The notes: a model not told the origin generated them from the sequence alone. A stretch of 10,213 nt of DNA from Actinomycetota bacterium (GCA_016870675.1 VGAU01000046.1:1-10213); one strand, 5' to 3'; counted from the first letter of the stretch, positions 1 through 8,394 are shown. Translations and numbers: made by a program.

Positions 1-933
1 ACAGCCTGCAGAGTCCTTCCTGTAGCCGCTATGACCAGGGGCCTTAAAGGCAGGGAGATTACCGATATGGGGCTTTTAGCTGAAGCTGGGGCGGTTGGTT
101 TTTCAGATGACGGCAGGTGTGTAGTAGACAGCAGGCTTATGTATGAGGTTATGAGATATTCCACCCAGTTTGGCCTTCCTCTGGTATTACATGAGGAAGA
201 TTACTCCGTATCCAGAGGGGGCCTTATAAATGAAGGGCGCTACTCATCAATGCTGGGGCTTGATGGAATATCCAGCCTGAGTGATGATGTAATTATTGCA
301 AGAGATATAATTCTTGCCGGCAGGAGCAGGGCTAAAATTCACATAACCCATGTAAGTACACGGGACGGAGTGGAAATGATAAAAAAAGCCAGAGAAGGCG
401 AGCTGGATATAACCTGTGATGTAACCCCGCATCATCTGTTCTTCAATGACAGCTATCTTACCTCCTTTAATACCAACCTTAAGGTAAAGCCCCCTATAAG
501 AAGCGAGAAAGACAGGCTGGCACTGATAGAAGGTATAAAAGGAGGAGTAATAGATGCTATAGCCAGCGACCATGCCCCTCATCTGGATACGGAAAAAAAT
601 ACTACCTTTAAACTTGCAAGCTTCGGAACTACCGGCCTTGAGACATTATTCAGCGCAGCCTTTAGCAAATTATGCAGGGAAGGAAAAATCAGCCTCCCCA
701 GGTTTATAAGTTTGATTACCACCTCGCCTGCGAAGATTCTGGGTATTGATGCCGGAAAAATAAGGGTGGGGAAAACTGCAAACATTACGGTTATAGATAC
801 TGAAGCGGAAGAGGAGATAAAAAGGGAGAGCTTTATTTCGAAAAGTAAAAACAGCGCTTTTATAGGGCAAAAGTTAATGGGAAAGATAATCTGCACCATA
901 AGCAAAGGTAAATTAGCTTATATAAATAAATAA
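1..933 (+). CDS. pyrC: Dihydroorotase, class I (3' part, 5' end outside window)
   Basis: This zinc enzyme reversibly cyclises N-carbamoyl-L-aspartate to dihydroorotate, the third step of UMP synthesis, in the cytosol. The reading frame is open from base 1 (the residues before the Met at 31 read RVLPVAA), so that Met is internal and the gene is truncated by the window edge. Class I dihydroorotases are usually about 425 residues. Roughly 310 codons are present, so some 115-120 residues are missing, including the N-terminal HxH metal motif. Visible family motifs are GFSDDG (97-114), a metal-binding HEE segment near 190-200, HITHVST (337-360), DVTPHH near 418-435, NLKVKPPIRS near 475-500, and the catalytic/metal Asp in ASDHAPH (562-582). 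The C-terminal IRVGKTANITVID segment is the usual composite amidohydrolase end. The gene stops with TAA 23 bases before carA. pyrB (and often pyrR) would be expected upstream. GC content here is visibly higher than in carA. Confidence 0.96.
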   Translation, partial: TACRVLPVAAMTRGLKGREITDMGLLAEAGAVGFSDDGRCVVDSRLMYEVMRYSTQFGLPLVLHEEDYSVSRGGLINEGRYSSMLGLDGISSLSDDVIIARDIILAGRSRAKIHITHVSTRDGVEMIKKAREGELDITCDVTPHHLFFNDSYLTSFNTNLKVKPPIRSEKDRLALIEGIKGGVIDAIASDHAPHLDTEKNTTFKLASFGTTGLETLFSAAFSKLCREGKISLPRFISLITTSPAKILGIDAGKIRVGKTANITVIDTEAEEEIKRESFISKSKNSAFIGQKLMGKIICTISKGKLAYINK

Positions 934-940
934 CATATAT

Positions 941-947
941 AGGAAGG
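941..947 (+). promoter_or_regulatory. Ribosome binding site setting the TTG start of carA
   Basis: AGGAAGG lies nine bases upstream of TTG at 957. The next in-frame ATG (969) is only four codons further on, but it would sit 21 bases from this site and would remove the first residues of the family-typical opening (MKAILMLEDG). The sequence therefore favours a TTG start. Confidence 0.75.
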
Positions 948-956
948 GTTGTAATT

Positions 957-2057
957 TTGAAGGCAATTTTAATGTTAGAAGATGGAAAGTTATTTAAAGG
1001 TGAAAATATTGGGTGTAGCGGTGAAACAATAGGTGAAGTGGTATTTAATACGTCTATGATTGGCTATCAGGAAATATTGACCGATCCTTCTTATTGTGAG
1101 CAAATAGTTACAATGACATATCCCCAGATTGGAAATTATGGTGTAAATAGTGTAGACGTAGAATCTGATAAAATTCAAGCTAAGGGCCTGATCGTAAAAG
1201 AATTCTTTGATTACTACAGTAACTGGAGGGCAGAGGGTAATCTCGGGGATTATCTTAAGAATTATAATATTATAGGTCTGGCCGGGATAGATACCAGGCA
1301 ATTAACCAGGCATATAAGACTTGAGGGCGCAATGAAAGGAATTATTTCAACTGAAACTGAGGATGAAAGTGAGTTGAAAAAAAAGATAGAAGGCTACCCA
1401 TCGATAATTAAAAGGGACCTGGTAAAGTATGTTACTTGCGATAAGCCGTATATTTATAATCCTAAAAAAGGTGATTATAGGTATATTATTGTAGCAGTAG
1501 ATTTTGGAGTAAAAATGGGTATTCTTAAATGTCTGGATTGGGAGGGTTTTAAAATAATTGTTGTACCGGCATCTACAAAACCTGAAGAAATTTTAAAGTA
1601 TAATCCTGACGGTATTTTCCTTTCCAACGGGCCCGGTGATCCTGCAGCTGTTAATTATGCAGTTACGACTATTAAAGAGCTGATTGGAAAAAAACCTATA
1701 TTTGGAATTTGCCTGGGACATCAGCTGTTGGCTATTGCCCTGGGAGCAAAGACTTATAAGCTAAAATTTGGCCATCATGGTGGCAATCATCCAGTTAAAA
1801 ATTTAGAAACAGGAAAGATTGAAATAACATCACAAAATCATGGATTTGCGGTTGACGAAGAATCGTTAAAAGATATTGCCGGTACCGGTTGTAAAGTAAC
1901 GCATTTAAATTTAAATGATAATACTATTGAAGGGTTAAAATACGTTGATATAAATGCGTATACTGTACAAAACCATCCGGAAGGAAAACCGGGCCCTCAT
2001 GACTCAAGATATGTTTTTAGCAAATTCACTGAGTTAATTAAGAATTTTAATAATTAG
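957..2057 (+). CDS. carA: Carbamoyl-phosphate synthase small (glutaminase) subunit
   Basis: CarA hydrolyses glutamine and channels ammonia to CarB for carbamoyl phosphate synthesis, which feeds pyrimidines and usually arginine. At 366 residues it is close to known CarA proteins (about 360-385). The N-terminal CarA-specific domain (about 1-180) has the family motifs DPSYCEQIVTMTYPQIGNYG and GLAGIDTRQLTRHIR. The C-terminal class I glutamine amidotransferase domain (about 185-366) has the oxyanion-hole motif SNGPGDP, the nucleophile elbow GICLGHQ with Cys252, the segment FGHHGGNHPV, and the remaining triad residues in NHPEGKPGPHDS (His340, Glu342). The catalytic triad is therefore intact. Translation starts at TTG with a good ribosome binding site. 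The gene lies 23 bases after pyrC and 18 bases before carB, so co-transcription is expected. Its GC content (mid-30s percent in sampled lines) is lower than that of pyrC. Confidence 0.98.
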   Translation: MKAILMLEDGKLFKGENIGCSGETIGEVVFNTSMIGYQEILTDPSYCEQIVTMTYPQIGNYGVNSVDVESDKIQAKGLIVKEFFDYYSNWRAEGNLGDYLKNYNIIGLAGIDTRQLTRHIRLEGAMKGIISTETEDESELKKKIEGYPSIIKRDLVKYVTCDKPYIYNPKKGDYRYIIVAVDFGVKMGILKCLDWEGFKIIVVPASTKPEEILKYNPDGIFLSNGPGDPAAVNYAVTTIKELIGKKPIFGICLGHQLLAIALGAKTYKLKFGHHGGNHPVKNLETGKIEITSQNHGFAVDEESLKDIAGTGCKVTHLNLNDNTIEGLKYVDINAYTVQNHPEGKPGPHDSRYVFSKFTELIKNFNN

Positions 2058-2075
2058 AAATTAAAAAGAGTATTT

Positions 2076-5000
2076 ATGCCTAAAAGAAAAGATTTAAAGA
2101 AAATTTTGCTTATAGGTTCAGGACCAATAGTCATTGGACAGGCATGCGAGTTTGATTATTCGGGAACCCAGGCTTGCAAGGTTTTAAAGCAGGAAGGTTA
2201 CAAGGTGGTACTTGTAAACAGCAATCCTGCTACGATTATGACAGATCCTGAATTTGCAGATAGAACTTATATCGAGCCATTAACACCTGAGTTTGTAGAA
2301 AAAATAATTAAAAAAGAAAGACCTGATGCATTACTCCCGGCGCTGGGAGGGCAAACAGGATTGAATATGGCAGCAGCTCTGTCAAAAGAAAAAGTACTGG
2401 ACAGGTTCGGGGTAGAGCTTATAGGGGTTGATATCGATGTTATTAATAAGGCTGAAGACAGGGAACAATTTAAGGAAGCAATGACGAGGATCGGTCTTTA
2501 TGTTCCTCCAAGCGGATATGCACATAGTTTGAAAGAAGCTTTAAATTTTAGCAGGAAATTAAAATTCCCGATGGTGGTAAGGCCCAGTTACACACTTGGA
2601 GGACTGGGAGGGGGAGTTGCATTTAATAAAGAAGAATTTATGGAAATAGTTACAAGGGGCCTTGATATTTCACCAAAATCTGAAGTTCTGGTCGAGAAAT
2701 CAGTTGCAGGCTGGAAAGAGATTGAACTGGAAATGATGAGAGATAAAAATGATAACGTAATTATAATATGTTCAATTGAAAACTTTGACCCAATGGGGGT
2801 ACATACCGGAGATAGTATTTGCGCAGCCCCGGCTCAAACTCTCACATATAAAGAATACCAGAATATAAGAGATGCAGGTATTAAAATAATGAGAGAAATA
2901 GGTGTTAATGCAGGCGGATCGAATATACAATTTGCAGTTAACCCTGAAAATGGAAAAGTAGCAGTCATTGAATTGAACCCAAGAGTTTCAAGAAGCAGCG
3001 CCCTGGCTTCCAAAGCAACTGGCTATCCCATTGCGAAGATCGCAACTAAATTGGCTATAGGATACACACTTGATGAAATCCCGAATGATATAACTAAGAA
3101 GACACCTGCCTGTTTTGAGCCTTCTATAGATTATGTAGTGGTAAAATTTCCGAGGTGGACATTTGAGAAGTTCCCTGGAACTGATCCAAGTCTTACTACA
3201 AGGATGAAATCTGTAGGTGAGGTACTGGCAATTGGAAGGACTTTTAAAGAGGCTCTTCAGAAGTCAATAAGGTCCTTAGAGATAGATAGATATGGGCTTG
3301 GGTCTGATGGGAAAGAGGATATAAGAGAAGAGCTTCTGAACAGTAAGTTATCTATCCCTAATCAGGATAGGGTTTTTTATATTAAATATGCTTTTGAGAG
3401 GGGAATGAGTGTTGAAGAAATATCAAGCTATACTAAAATAGATCCCTGGTTTTTATTTAATATTAAGCAGCTGGTGGATTTTGAAAAAGGTTTTAAGTGT
3501 GAAGATATCAAAGATATAACAAAGGAAAGGCTGCATGAAGCAAAAAAACTTGGTTATTCTGATGTTCAGATTGCATATTTGTGTAATACACATGAGGATG
3601 AAGTTAGGGCTTTAAGAAATAAATTCAATATTAAAGTGACTTTTAAACCGGTGGACACCTGCGCTGCGGAATTTGAAGCATACACACCTTATTATTATTC
3701 TACTTATGAGGCCGAGGATGAGATTTTGCCTTCCGCCAGGAAGAAAATTGTAATTCTGGGCAGCGGACCAAATCGTATCGGACAGGGAATAGAATTTGAC
3801 TACTGCTGTGTCCATGCCTCTTTTGCTCTGCATGATGCAGGTTTTGAAGCTATAATGGTGAACTGCAATCCTGAAACTGTAAGTACAGATTATGACACAT
3901 CGGACCGGTTGTATTTTGAGTCTTTAACTTTTGAGGATGTTTTAAATATTGTGGGAGCTGAAAAACCTTACGGGGTGATAGTGCAATTTGGAGGCCAGAC
4001 TCCTCTAAAGCTTGCCTTAAGGCTTCAGAAGGCGGGTGTAAATATTTTAGGAACATCACCTGACAGTATTGATCTGGCCGAGGACCGTAAAAGATTTGGT
4101 TCCATGCTTAAGAAACTTAATATTCCCCAGGCTGAAAATGGGACTGCTATGGATGCCGAAAAGGCAAAAAAAATAGCCAAAAGAATAGGCTACCCGGTAC
4201 TGGTAAGGCCCTCTTATGTACTGGGAGGGAGGGCTATGAATATAGTCTATACTGAAGAAAGCCTTATTGATTATGTCAGAGATGCTGCAGTAGTATCCTA
4301 TGATAGACCAATACTTATTGATAAATTTTTGGAGCGGGCAATTGAAGTTGATGTTGATGCTGTTTATGATGGGGATGAGCTGTTCATTGGCGGGATTATG
4401 GAACATATAGAAGAAGCAGGAATACATTCGGGTGACAGCGCCTGCGTGATACCGCCTTTTACCCTGAGCAAAAAAATAATAGGAGTTATTAAGGATTACA
4501 CCTACCAGATGGCAAAAGAACTTGAGGTAGTTGGACTTATGAATATTCAATATGCCATAAAAGACTCTACTGTTTATGTGCTGGAAGCCAACCCCCGGGC
4601 TTCGCGTACGGTTCCTTTTGTAAGCAAATCCATCGGTGTCCCTCTGGCAAAGATAGCCGCTCTGGTAATGACCGGCAGGAAGTTAAAAAATATTGACTTC
4701 AAAAGAATTGATCCCACATCGCTTGGTTATTATAGCATTAAGGAAGCAGTGCTGCCATTTAACAGATTCCCCGGTGTGGATACTATATTGGGTCCGGAGA
4801 TGAAATCTACAGGAGAGGTGATGGGTATAGACAGAAGTTTTGGAATTGCTTTTGCTAAAACACAGATATCTACCAATCAGGTATTTCCTACTTCAGGTTC
4901 GGTTTTTATAAGTGTAAATGATAAGGATAAGGACGCTATAATTGGTATAGCCAGAAAGCTGGCCCAGTTTGGTTTTAATATAATCTCCACCAAGGGAACC

Positions 5001-5285
5001 GGAGATACGCTGGAAGAAAAAGGGATAAAATGCCATAAAGTTTTAAAGATAAGAGAAGGAAGGCCCAATGTATTGGATATGATAAAGAATGGGGAAATTG
5101 ACCTGATTATAAATACTCCCGAAGGCAGCATTGCCAGAAGTGACGGGTATTATCTGAGGACTGCAGCGGTCCTTCATAATGTGCCTTCCGTTACCACCAT
5201 ATCAGGAGCTTCAGCTCTGGTGCAGGGAATACAGGAGATGAAGTACAACTTTAAGGTCAAAGTTAAACCTATACAGGAATATTGA
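2076..5285 (+). CDS. carB: Carbamoyl-phosphate synthase large subunit
   Basis: CarB makes carbamoyl phosphate from bicarbonate, two ATP and the ammonia delivered by CarA. Its length of 1069 residues matches E. coli CarB (1073). The two homologous synthetase halves are plain. The first opens with IGSGPIVIGQACEFDYSGTQ (about residue 12) and the second with LGSGPNRIGQGIEFDY (about residue 559). Each is followed by an ATP-grasp domain (VVRPSYTLGGLGGG; VLVRPSYVLGGRAMN) and a metal-binding ELNPRVSRSS or EANPRASR segment. A helical oligomerisation domain with PVDTCAAEF lies between them. Residues from about 940 form the allosteric MGS-like domain (STKGTGDTL, HKVLKIREGRP, IINTPEG), which in E. coli binds UMP and ornithine. 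Most of the uridylate-pocket pattern is kept, so feedback by UMP is plausible (inference). The ATG start has only a weak AAGAG-like site before it. The TGA stop shares one base with the ATG of pyrK. Confidence 0.98.
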   Translation: MPKRKDLKKILLIGSGPIVIGQACEFDYSGTQACKVLKQEGYKVVLVNSNPATIMTDPEFADRTYIEPLTPEFVEKIIKKERPDALLPALGGQTGLNMAAALSKEKVLDRFGVELIGVDIDVINKAEDREQFKEAMTRIGLYVPPSGYAHSLKEALNFSRKLKFPMVVRPSYTLGGLGGGVAFNKEEFMEIVTRGLDISPKSEVLVEKSVAGWKEIELEMMRDKNDNVIIICSIENFDPMGVHTGDSICAAPAQTLTYKEYQNIRDAGIKIMREIGVNAGGSNIQFAVNPENGKVAVIELNPRVSRSSALASKATGYPIAKIATKLAIGYTLDEIPNDITKKTPACFEPSIDYVVVKFPRWTFEKFPGTDPSLTTRMKSVGEVLAIGRTFKEALQKSIRSLEIDRYGLGSDGKEDIREELLNSKLSIPNQDRVFYIKYAFERGMSVEEISSYTKIDPWFLFNIKQLVDFEKGFKCEDIKDITKERLHEAKKLGYSDVQIAYLCNTHEDEVRALRNKFNIKVTFKPVDTCAAEFEAYTPYYYSTYEAEDEILPSARKKIVILGSGPNRIGQGIEFDYCCVHASFALHDAGFEAIMVNCNPETVSTDYDTSDRLYFESLTFEDVLNIVGAEKPYGVIVQFGGQTPLKLALRLQKAGVNILGTSPDSIDLAEDRKRFGSMLKKLNIPQAENGTAMDAEKAKKIAKRIGYPVLVRPSYVLGGRAMNIVYTEESLIDYVRDAAVVSYDRPILIDKFLERAIEVDVDAVYDGDELFIGGIMEHIEEAGIHSGDSACVIPPFTLSKKIIGVIKDYTYQMAKELEVVGLMNIQYAIKDSTVYVLEANPRASRTVPFVSKSIGVPLAKIAALVMTGRKLKNIDFKRIDPTSLGYYSIKEAVLPFNRFPGVDTILGPEMKSTGEVMGIDRSFGIAFAKTQISTNQVFPTSGSVFISVNDKDKDAIIGIARKLAQFGFNIISTKGTGDTLEEKGIKCHKVLKIREGRPNVLDMIKNGEIDLIINTPEGSIARSDGYYLRTAAVLHNVPSVTTISGASALVQGIQEMKYNFKVKVKPIQEY
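5275..5278 (+). promoter_or_regulatory. Ribosome binding site that favours ATG 5285 for pyrK
   Basis: AGGA lies six bases before ATG 5285 but only three bases before the in-frame TTG at 5282. Normal spacing therefore supports the ATG, which overlaps the carB TGA by one base (TGATG). The site is inside the carB coding sequence, as expected for translational coupling. Confidence 0.6.
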
Positions 5286-6079
5286 TGAAATTATTAACCG
5301 GAGAAATACTTTCTAATGAAAAATATAATGACAGCCTTTACAAGATGGAGATTTTTTCGCCGTATATATGCAAGGACGCCCAGGCAGGTCAGTTTATCAA
5401 TGTAAAATGCTCGCACGATGGGGTGCTGGATCCTCTGCTGAGACGGCCGTTTGGTATTTTTAATATTGAAAAAAAATTTAATGTTTTTTCCATGTTATAC
5501 TGGGTAAAAGGCAGGGGCACCAAATTTATCTCCGGACTTAAGAGGGGAGATATGCTGGATTTTGTAGGTCCTCTGGGAAAGGGAATAGACCTAAGTAAGG
5601 GTGAAAATAATATACTTCTGATTGGAGGCGGTATTGGCATAGCCCCTCTGTATCTTATAGCAAAGCTTGCCAGCGGAATGAAAAAAAATGTATTCTTTGC
5701 GGCGGGATTTAAAGATAATAGTTACCTTAGATGGGAAAAAGATTTAATTGAACTTAAGATAAATTATGCTGTGCTTACCGAAGATGGTTCCTGGGGAGAA
5801 AAAGGCCTGGTATCAGATTATGTTTGGAATAATATAAAGTTATTTAAAAGTTTTGATATTTACTGCTGCGGGCCGAGAGATATGCTTAAAACCCTGCAGA
5901 ATATTTATAAGGATAGAAATAATAAAGTAACCGCACTTCTTGAAGAAAGAATGGCCTGCGGAGTAGGAGTCTGCGAAGGATGTGCGGTAAAAATTAGAAA
6001 AGGCAAAAAAGGTTTTTCTTACAAGAAGGTTTGTAAGGATGGGCCTGCATTTAATCTGGGTGAGGTAATATTTGACTGA
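5285..6079 (+). CDS. pyrK: Dihydroorotate dehydrogenase 1B electron-transfer subunit PyrK
   Basis: PyrK carries FAD and a [2Fe-2S] cluster and passes electrons from the FMN of PyrD to NAD+. At 264 residues it is a normal length. An N-terminal ferredoxin-reductase-type FAD domain (about 1-100) contains RRPFGIF and VKGRGTKF. The Rossmann NAD-binding domain opens with NILLIGGGIGIAPLYL and contains the CCGPRDML segment. The C-terminal cluster-binding region has Cys225-x4-Cys230-x2-Cys233 (ACGVGVCEGC) and Cys250 in KKVCKDGPAF, which is the complete PyrK four-cysteine pattern. One small deviation is Gly in RRPFGI, where many relatives have Ser (RRPxSI) near the FAD. The start could be TTG 5282 (one residue longer), but the ribosome binding site favours ATG 5285. 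Overlaps with carB (1 base) and pyrD (8 bases) indicate coupled translation with its partner subunit. Confidence 0.96.
   Translation: MKLLTGEILSNEKYNDSLYKMEIFSPYICKDAQAGQFINVKCSHDGVLDPLLRRPFGIFNIEKKFNVFSMLYWVKGRGTKFISGLKRGDMLDFVGPLGKGIDLSKGENNILLIGGGIGIAPLYLIAKLASGMKKNVFFAAGFKDNSYLRWEKDLIELKINYAVLTEDGSWGEKGLVSDYVWNNIKLFKSFDIYCCGPRDMLKTLQNIYKDRNNKVTALLEERMACGVGVCEGCAVKIRKGKKGFSYKKVCKDGPAFNLGEVIFD
6062..6066 (+). promoter_or_regulatory. Ribosome binding site supporting the TTG start of pyrD
   Basis: GAGGT lies five bases before TTG 6072, inside the end of pyrK. No in-frame ATG occurs until well inside the conserved core of pyrD, so a non-ATG start is required. This site makes TTG 6072 the best candidate. 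A G-rich stretch (about 6114-6119) before an in-frame CTG at 6132 is a weaker alternative. Confidence 0.6.
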
Positions 6080-7037
6080 GCAAAACAGCTTATTCTCATA
6101 TGAAACGAATACCGGGGGAAATGGATTCAGCCTGTCAGTAAGGCTTGGAAGAATAAAACTGGATAATCCGGTAATAGCGTGTTCTGGCACTTTCGCCTAT
6201 GGATTGGAATACAGCCAGTTTTATAATACTGCCATACTTGGAGCGGTAACAACCAAAAGCTATTCACTGGCGCCCATAGAGGGAAATCCTCCGCCAAGGA
6301 TTTGCGAGACTGCCTCCGGGATGTTAAACTCTATTGGCCTTCAAAATGATGGGATAGATATATTTATAAAGAAGCACCTGCACGAGGCTGAGAAATTAGG
6401 GATAAAAATTATTTTAAGTATATTCGGGCAGGATCCGGAAGAGTTCAAGAAAGTGGCATCCAGGACTGTGGATATTAAGGAAAGAATTATTGCGGTGGAG
6501 CTTAATCTCTCCTGTCCAAATGTTAAAAAGGGAGGAATGGCCTTTAGCGCTATGCCTGACGAAGTTGAAAAGATAGTAAGTTCAACGGTAAGTATTTTAA
6601 ATATCCCGGTTATAGCCAAACTCAGTCCCAATCATCAGAATCTGGTTGAAGCAGCTATGGCGGCAAAAAAAGGAGGAGCGGAAGCATTATCAGTAATAAA
6701 TACTGTAGTAGGTATGGCTGTAGATATAGAAACATTCATACCCAGATTAGGCAATGTCCTTGGAGGTCTTTCAGGTCCGGCAGTAAAGCCAATTGCTCTG
6801 GCAAAGGTTTATTCTCTGACCAGGGAAAAAATCCTCCCTGTTATTGGAATGGGCGGTATTTTTAGCTGGCAGGATGCTCTGGAATTTCTGGTGGTAGGTG
6901 CCAGTGCAGTAGGGATTGGTACTGCAAATTTTGTGCAGTATGATGTCGGAAAAAAGATAATAGAAGGTTTAAGGAACTATCTTAAGGAGAAAAAAATTTA
7001 TGATATTAATGAAGTAATAGGAAGGCTTAGAACTTGA
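6072..7037 (+). CDS. pyrD: Dihydroorotate dehydrogenase 1B catalytic subunit
   Basis: PyrD oxidises dihydroorotate to orotate using FMN. With PyrK it forms the class 1B heterotetramer that uses NAD+ as acceptor, and it is cytosolic. The TIM-barrel motifs are clear: LDNPVIACSGTF, GLQNDG (the family NxxGLxN-like segment), and the active-site loop LNLSCPNVKKGG with catalytic base Cys148. Cys in this position, not Ser, marks class 1. Further motifs are VIAKLSPN, INTVVGMAVD, GGLSGPAVKPIAL, and the FMN phosphate site PVIGMGGIFSWQDALEFLVVGASAVGIGTA. The 321 residues slightly exceed the usual 300-310. The excess is an N-terminal extension of about 15 residues before the conserved start, which depends on TTG 6072. 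The pairing with pyrK immediately upstream confirms the 1B assignment. Confidence 0.97.
   Translation: MTEQNSLFSYETNTGGNGFSLSVRLGRIKLDNPVIACSGTFAYGLEYSQFYNTAILGAVTTKSYSLAPIEGNPPPRICETASGMLNSIGLQNDGIDIFIKKHLHEAEKLGIKIILSIFGQDPEEFKKVASRTVDIKERIIAVELNLSCPNVKKGGMAFSAMPDEVEKIVSSTVSILNIPVIAKLSPNHQNLVEAAMAAKKGGAEALSVINTVVGMAVDIETFIPRLGNVLGGLSGPAVKPIALAKVYSLTREKILPVIGMGGIFSWQDALEFLVVGASAVGIGTANFVQYDVGKKIIEGLRNYLKEKKIYDINEVIGRLRT
7019..7025 (+). promoter_or_regulatory. Ribosome binding site setting the TTG start of pyrF
   Basis: AGGAAGG lies eight bases before TTG 7034, inside the 3' end of pyrD. The TTGA at 7034-7037 works like the common ATGA coupling overlap: the TTG start and the TGA stop share bases. 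Confidence 0.75.
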
Positions 7038-7777
7038 AAGGTAAAAAATTATCCTTAAAAGACAGATTAATTATAAGTCTGGATACAAATAATAAAAGTG
7101 ATGTTGTAAGTATGTGCAGGAAAATTTCCAGCAAGGTATCAACTTTAAAATTAGGTCTGGAACTGATATATGGTGTTGGTCTGGAGGTAATTGATACAGT
7201 GAAGAGTTTTGGTTATAAGGTAATGCTTGACGCAAAGCTTCTTGATATACCCAATACAGTAAAGAGTGCTGCGGAAGCTATTGGAGGTCTTGGTGTCAGC
7301 GCAGTGACCATACATACGCTGGGTGGAAGGCAGATGCTCGAGCAGACACGGGAAATATTGGAAAAGCAGTCAGAATTAAGAGCTAAATTCAGACCGCTTC
7401 TATTTGGGGTTACCATTCTTACCAGCCTGGATGATAAGGATCTTAAGGCTTTAGGCTTTAAAGAGGATTTCCTGTATTCTGTTTTAAGTTTAGCAGGTAT
7501 TGCCATAGATGCCGGGGTAGATGGAATAATATGCTCACCAAATGAAGTCGATGCAATAAGACAAAAATTCGGCACTGGTTTTTATATTGCCACTCCTGGA
7601 ATCAGACTTCCAGAAGATGCAGCTGGAGACCAAAAAAGGATAAACACTCCCGAAGAGGCGATGTCCAGGGGAGCAGACTTTATAATTGTGGGCCGTTCGA
7701 TAATTACCAGGAAAGATGTAGGTGGCACTATAGATTTATATCTGGAAAAGATAGAAAGGACACTGGGCCATGCTTAA
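7034..7777 (+). CDS. pyrF: Orotidine 5'-phosphate decarboxylase
   Basis: PyrF decarboxylates OMP to UMP, the last step of the pathway, without a cofactor. Its 247 residues are about 10 longer than many bacterial forms. The alpha/beta barrel shows the substrate-binding Asp17 (LIISLDTN), Lys39 (TLKLGLEL), and the catalytic signature DAKLLDIPNT with Asp66, Lys68 and Asp71, so the Lys-Asp-Lys-Asp network is complete. The phosphate-binding end ATPGIRLPEDAAGDQKR...GADFIIVGRSI is also intact. The sequence is of the short bacterial PyrF type (DIPNT signature), not the fused or archaeal forms. It overlaps pyrD by 4 bases and pyrE by 8 bases. In many actinobacteria pyrF directly precedes the mIHF gene; here pyrE lies between them. 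Confidence 0.97.
   Translation: MKGKKLSLKDRLIISLDTNNKSDVVSMCRKISSKVSTLKLGLELIYGVGLEVIDTVKSFGYKVMLDAKLLDIPNTVKSAAEAIGGLGVSAVTIHTLGGRQMLEQTREILEKQSELRAKFRPLLFGVTILTSLDDKDLKALGFKEDFLYSVLSLAGIAIDAGVDGIICSPNEVDAIRQKFGTGFYIATPGIRLPEDAAGDQKRINTPEEAMSRGADFIIVGRSIITRKDVGGTIDLYLEKIERTLGHA
7755..7760 (+). promoter_or_regulatory. Ribosome binding site of pyrE inside pyrF
   Basis: AAAGGA lies nine bases before ATG 7770, supporting an 8-base overlap of pyrE with the end of pyrF. Confidence 0.55.
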
Positions 7778-8384
7778 AGTAATAAGTCAGGTTGAAGGAT
7801 TGGATATATATAAAATATTGAAGGAAACAGGTTCCATAATGGAAGGTCATTTTAAATTAAGCTCAGGGTATCACAGTAAGTACTATCTTCAGTGCGCCAG
7901 ACTGCTTCAGTATCCGGATATTACCTACAGGCTTGTCCGGAAAGCTTTAGATGTGGTCAGCGAAGATATTGATATAGAAAATATTAATGCTGTAGCATCG
8001 CCTGCTATAGGAGGAATCCTGTGGGGTTATATGATCGCCTACGCGGCAGGCTGCAGGATGATATTTACTGAAAGAAAAACTGAAAGTATGGAATTAAGAC
8101 GTGGGTTCGAGATAGAATCTGACCAGGAAATTATTGTTGCAGAAGATGTTATTACCACCGGTGGATCGGTAAAGGAAGTAATAGAAATATGCAAGAAAAA
8201 CGGTGCGCAGATAAAAGCAGTAACAAGCATAGTCGACCGTTCAGCCGGTCTGGAATTTGGTTGTCCATATTATTATTTAATTAAGCTTGAGATTGACAAA
8301 TATCAGCCTTCCGAATGTAAACTTTGCAGGGGAAATATACCTCTCGTGTACCCCGGCAGTAAGAAGAAAAATGCAGACAACTGA
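7770..8384 (+). CDS. pyrE: Orotate phosphoribosyltransferase
   Basis: PyrE joins orotate to PRPP to give OMP. Its 204 residues fit the bacterial family. The N-terminal region has the substrate segment HFKLSSGYHSKYYLQCARLLQYP. ASPAIGGILWGYMIA forms the first nucleotide-binding turn, FTERKTESMELRRGFEIE is the flexible catalytic loop region, and the PRPP-binding signature is EIIVAEDVITTGGS (residues 120-133, with the adjacent acidic pair Glu125-Asp126). The C-terminus ends CKLCRGNIPLVYPGSKK, matching the subgroup whose tail carries a CxxC and a PGS motif (seen in Thermus-type PyrE), not the E. coli type. It is the last gene of the overlapping pyr block. No strong hairpin-plus-U-run terminator follows, so read-through into mihF is possible. 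Confidence 0.97.
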   Translation: MLKVISQVEGLDIYKILKETGSIMEGHFKLSSGYHSKYYLQCARLLQYPDITYRLVRKALDVVSEDIDIENINAVASPAIGGILWGYMIAYAAGCRMIFTERKTESMELRRGFEIESDQEIIVAEDVITTGGSVKEVIEICKKNGAQIKAVTSIVDRSAGLEFGCPYYYLIKLEIDKYQPSECKLCRGNIPLVYPGSKKKNADN

Positions 8385-8394
8385 TGAAAAAATG

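Noticed and set aside
247..582. Minus-strand open frame opposite pyrC
   Set aside because: It is antisense to conserved dihydroorotase motifs and has no family resemblance. The same reasoning applies to the other minus-strand frames opposite carA, pyrK, pyrD, pyrF, pyrE and mihF.
4056..4550. 164-codon open frame on the minus strand opposite carB
   Set aside because: It lies wholly antisense to the conserved second ATP-grasp domain of CarB, shows no recognisable motif, and has the Tyr/Ile/Ser/Phe-rich composition typical of a shadow frame.
2109..4650. Long-range internal repeat within carB
   Set aside because: This is the ancient duplication of the two synthetase halves found in all CarB proteins, not a recent repeat.
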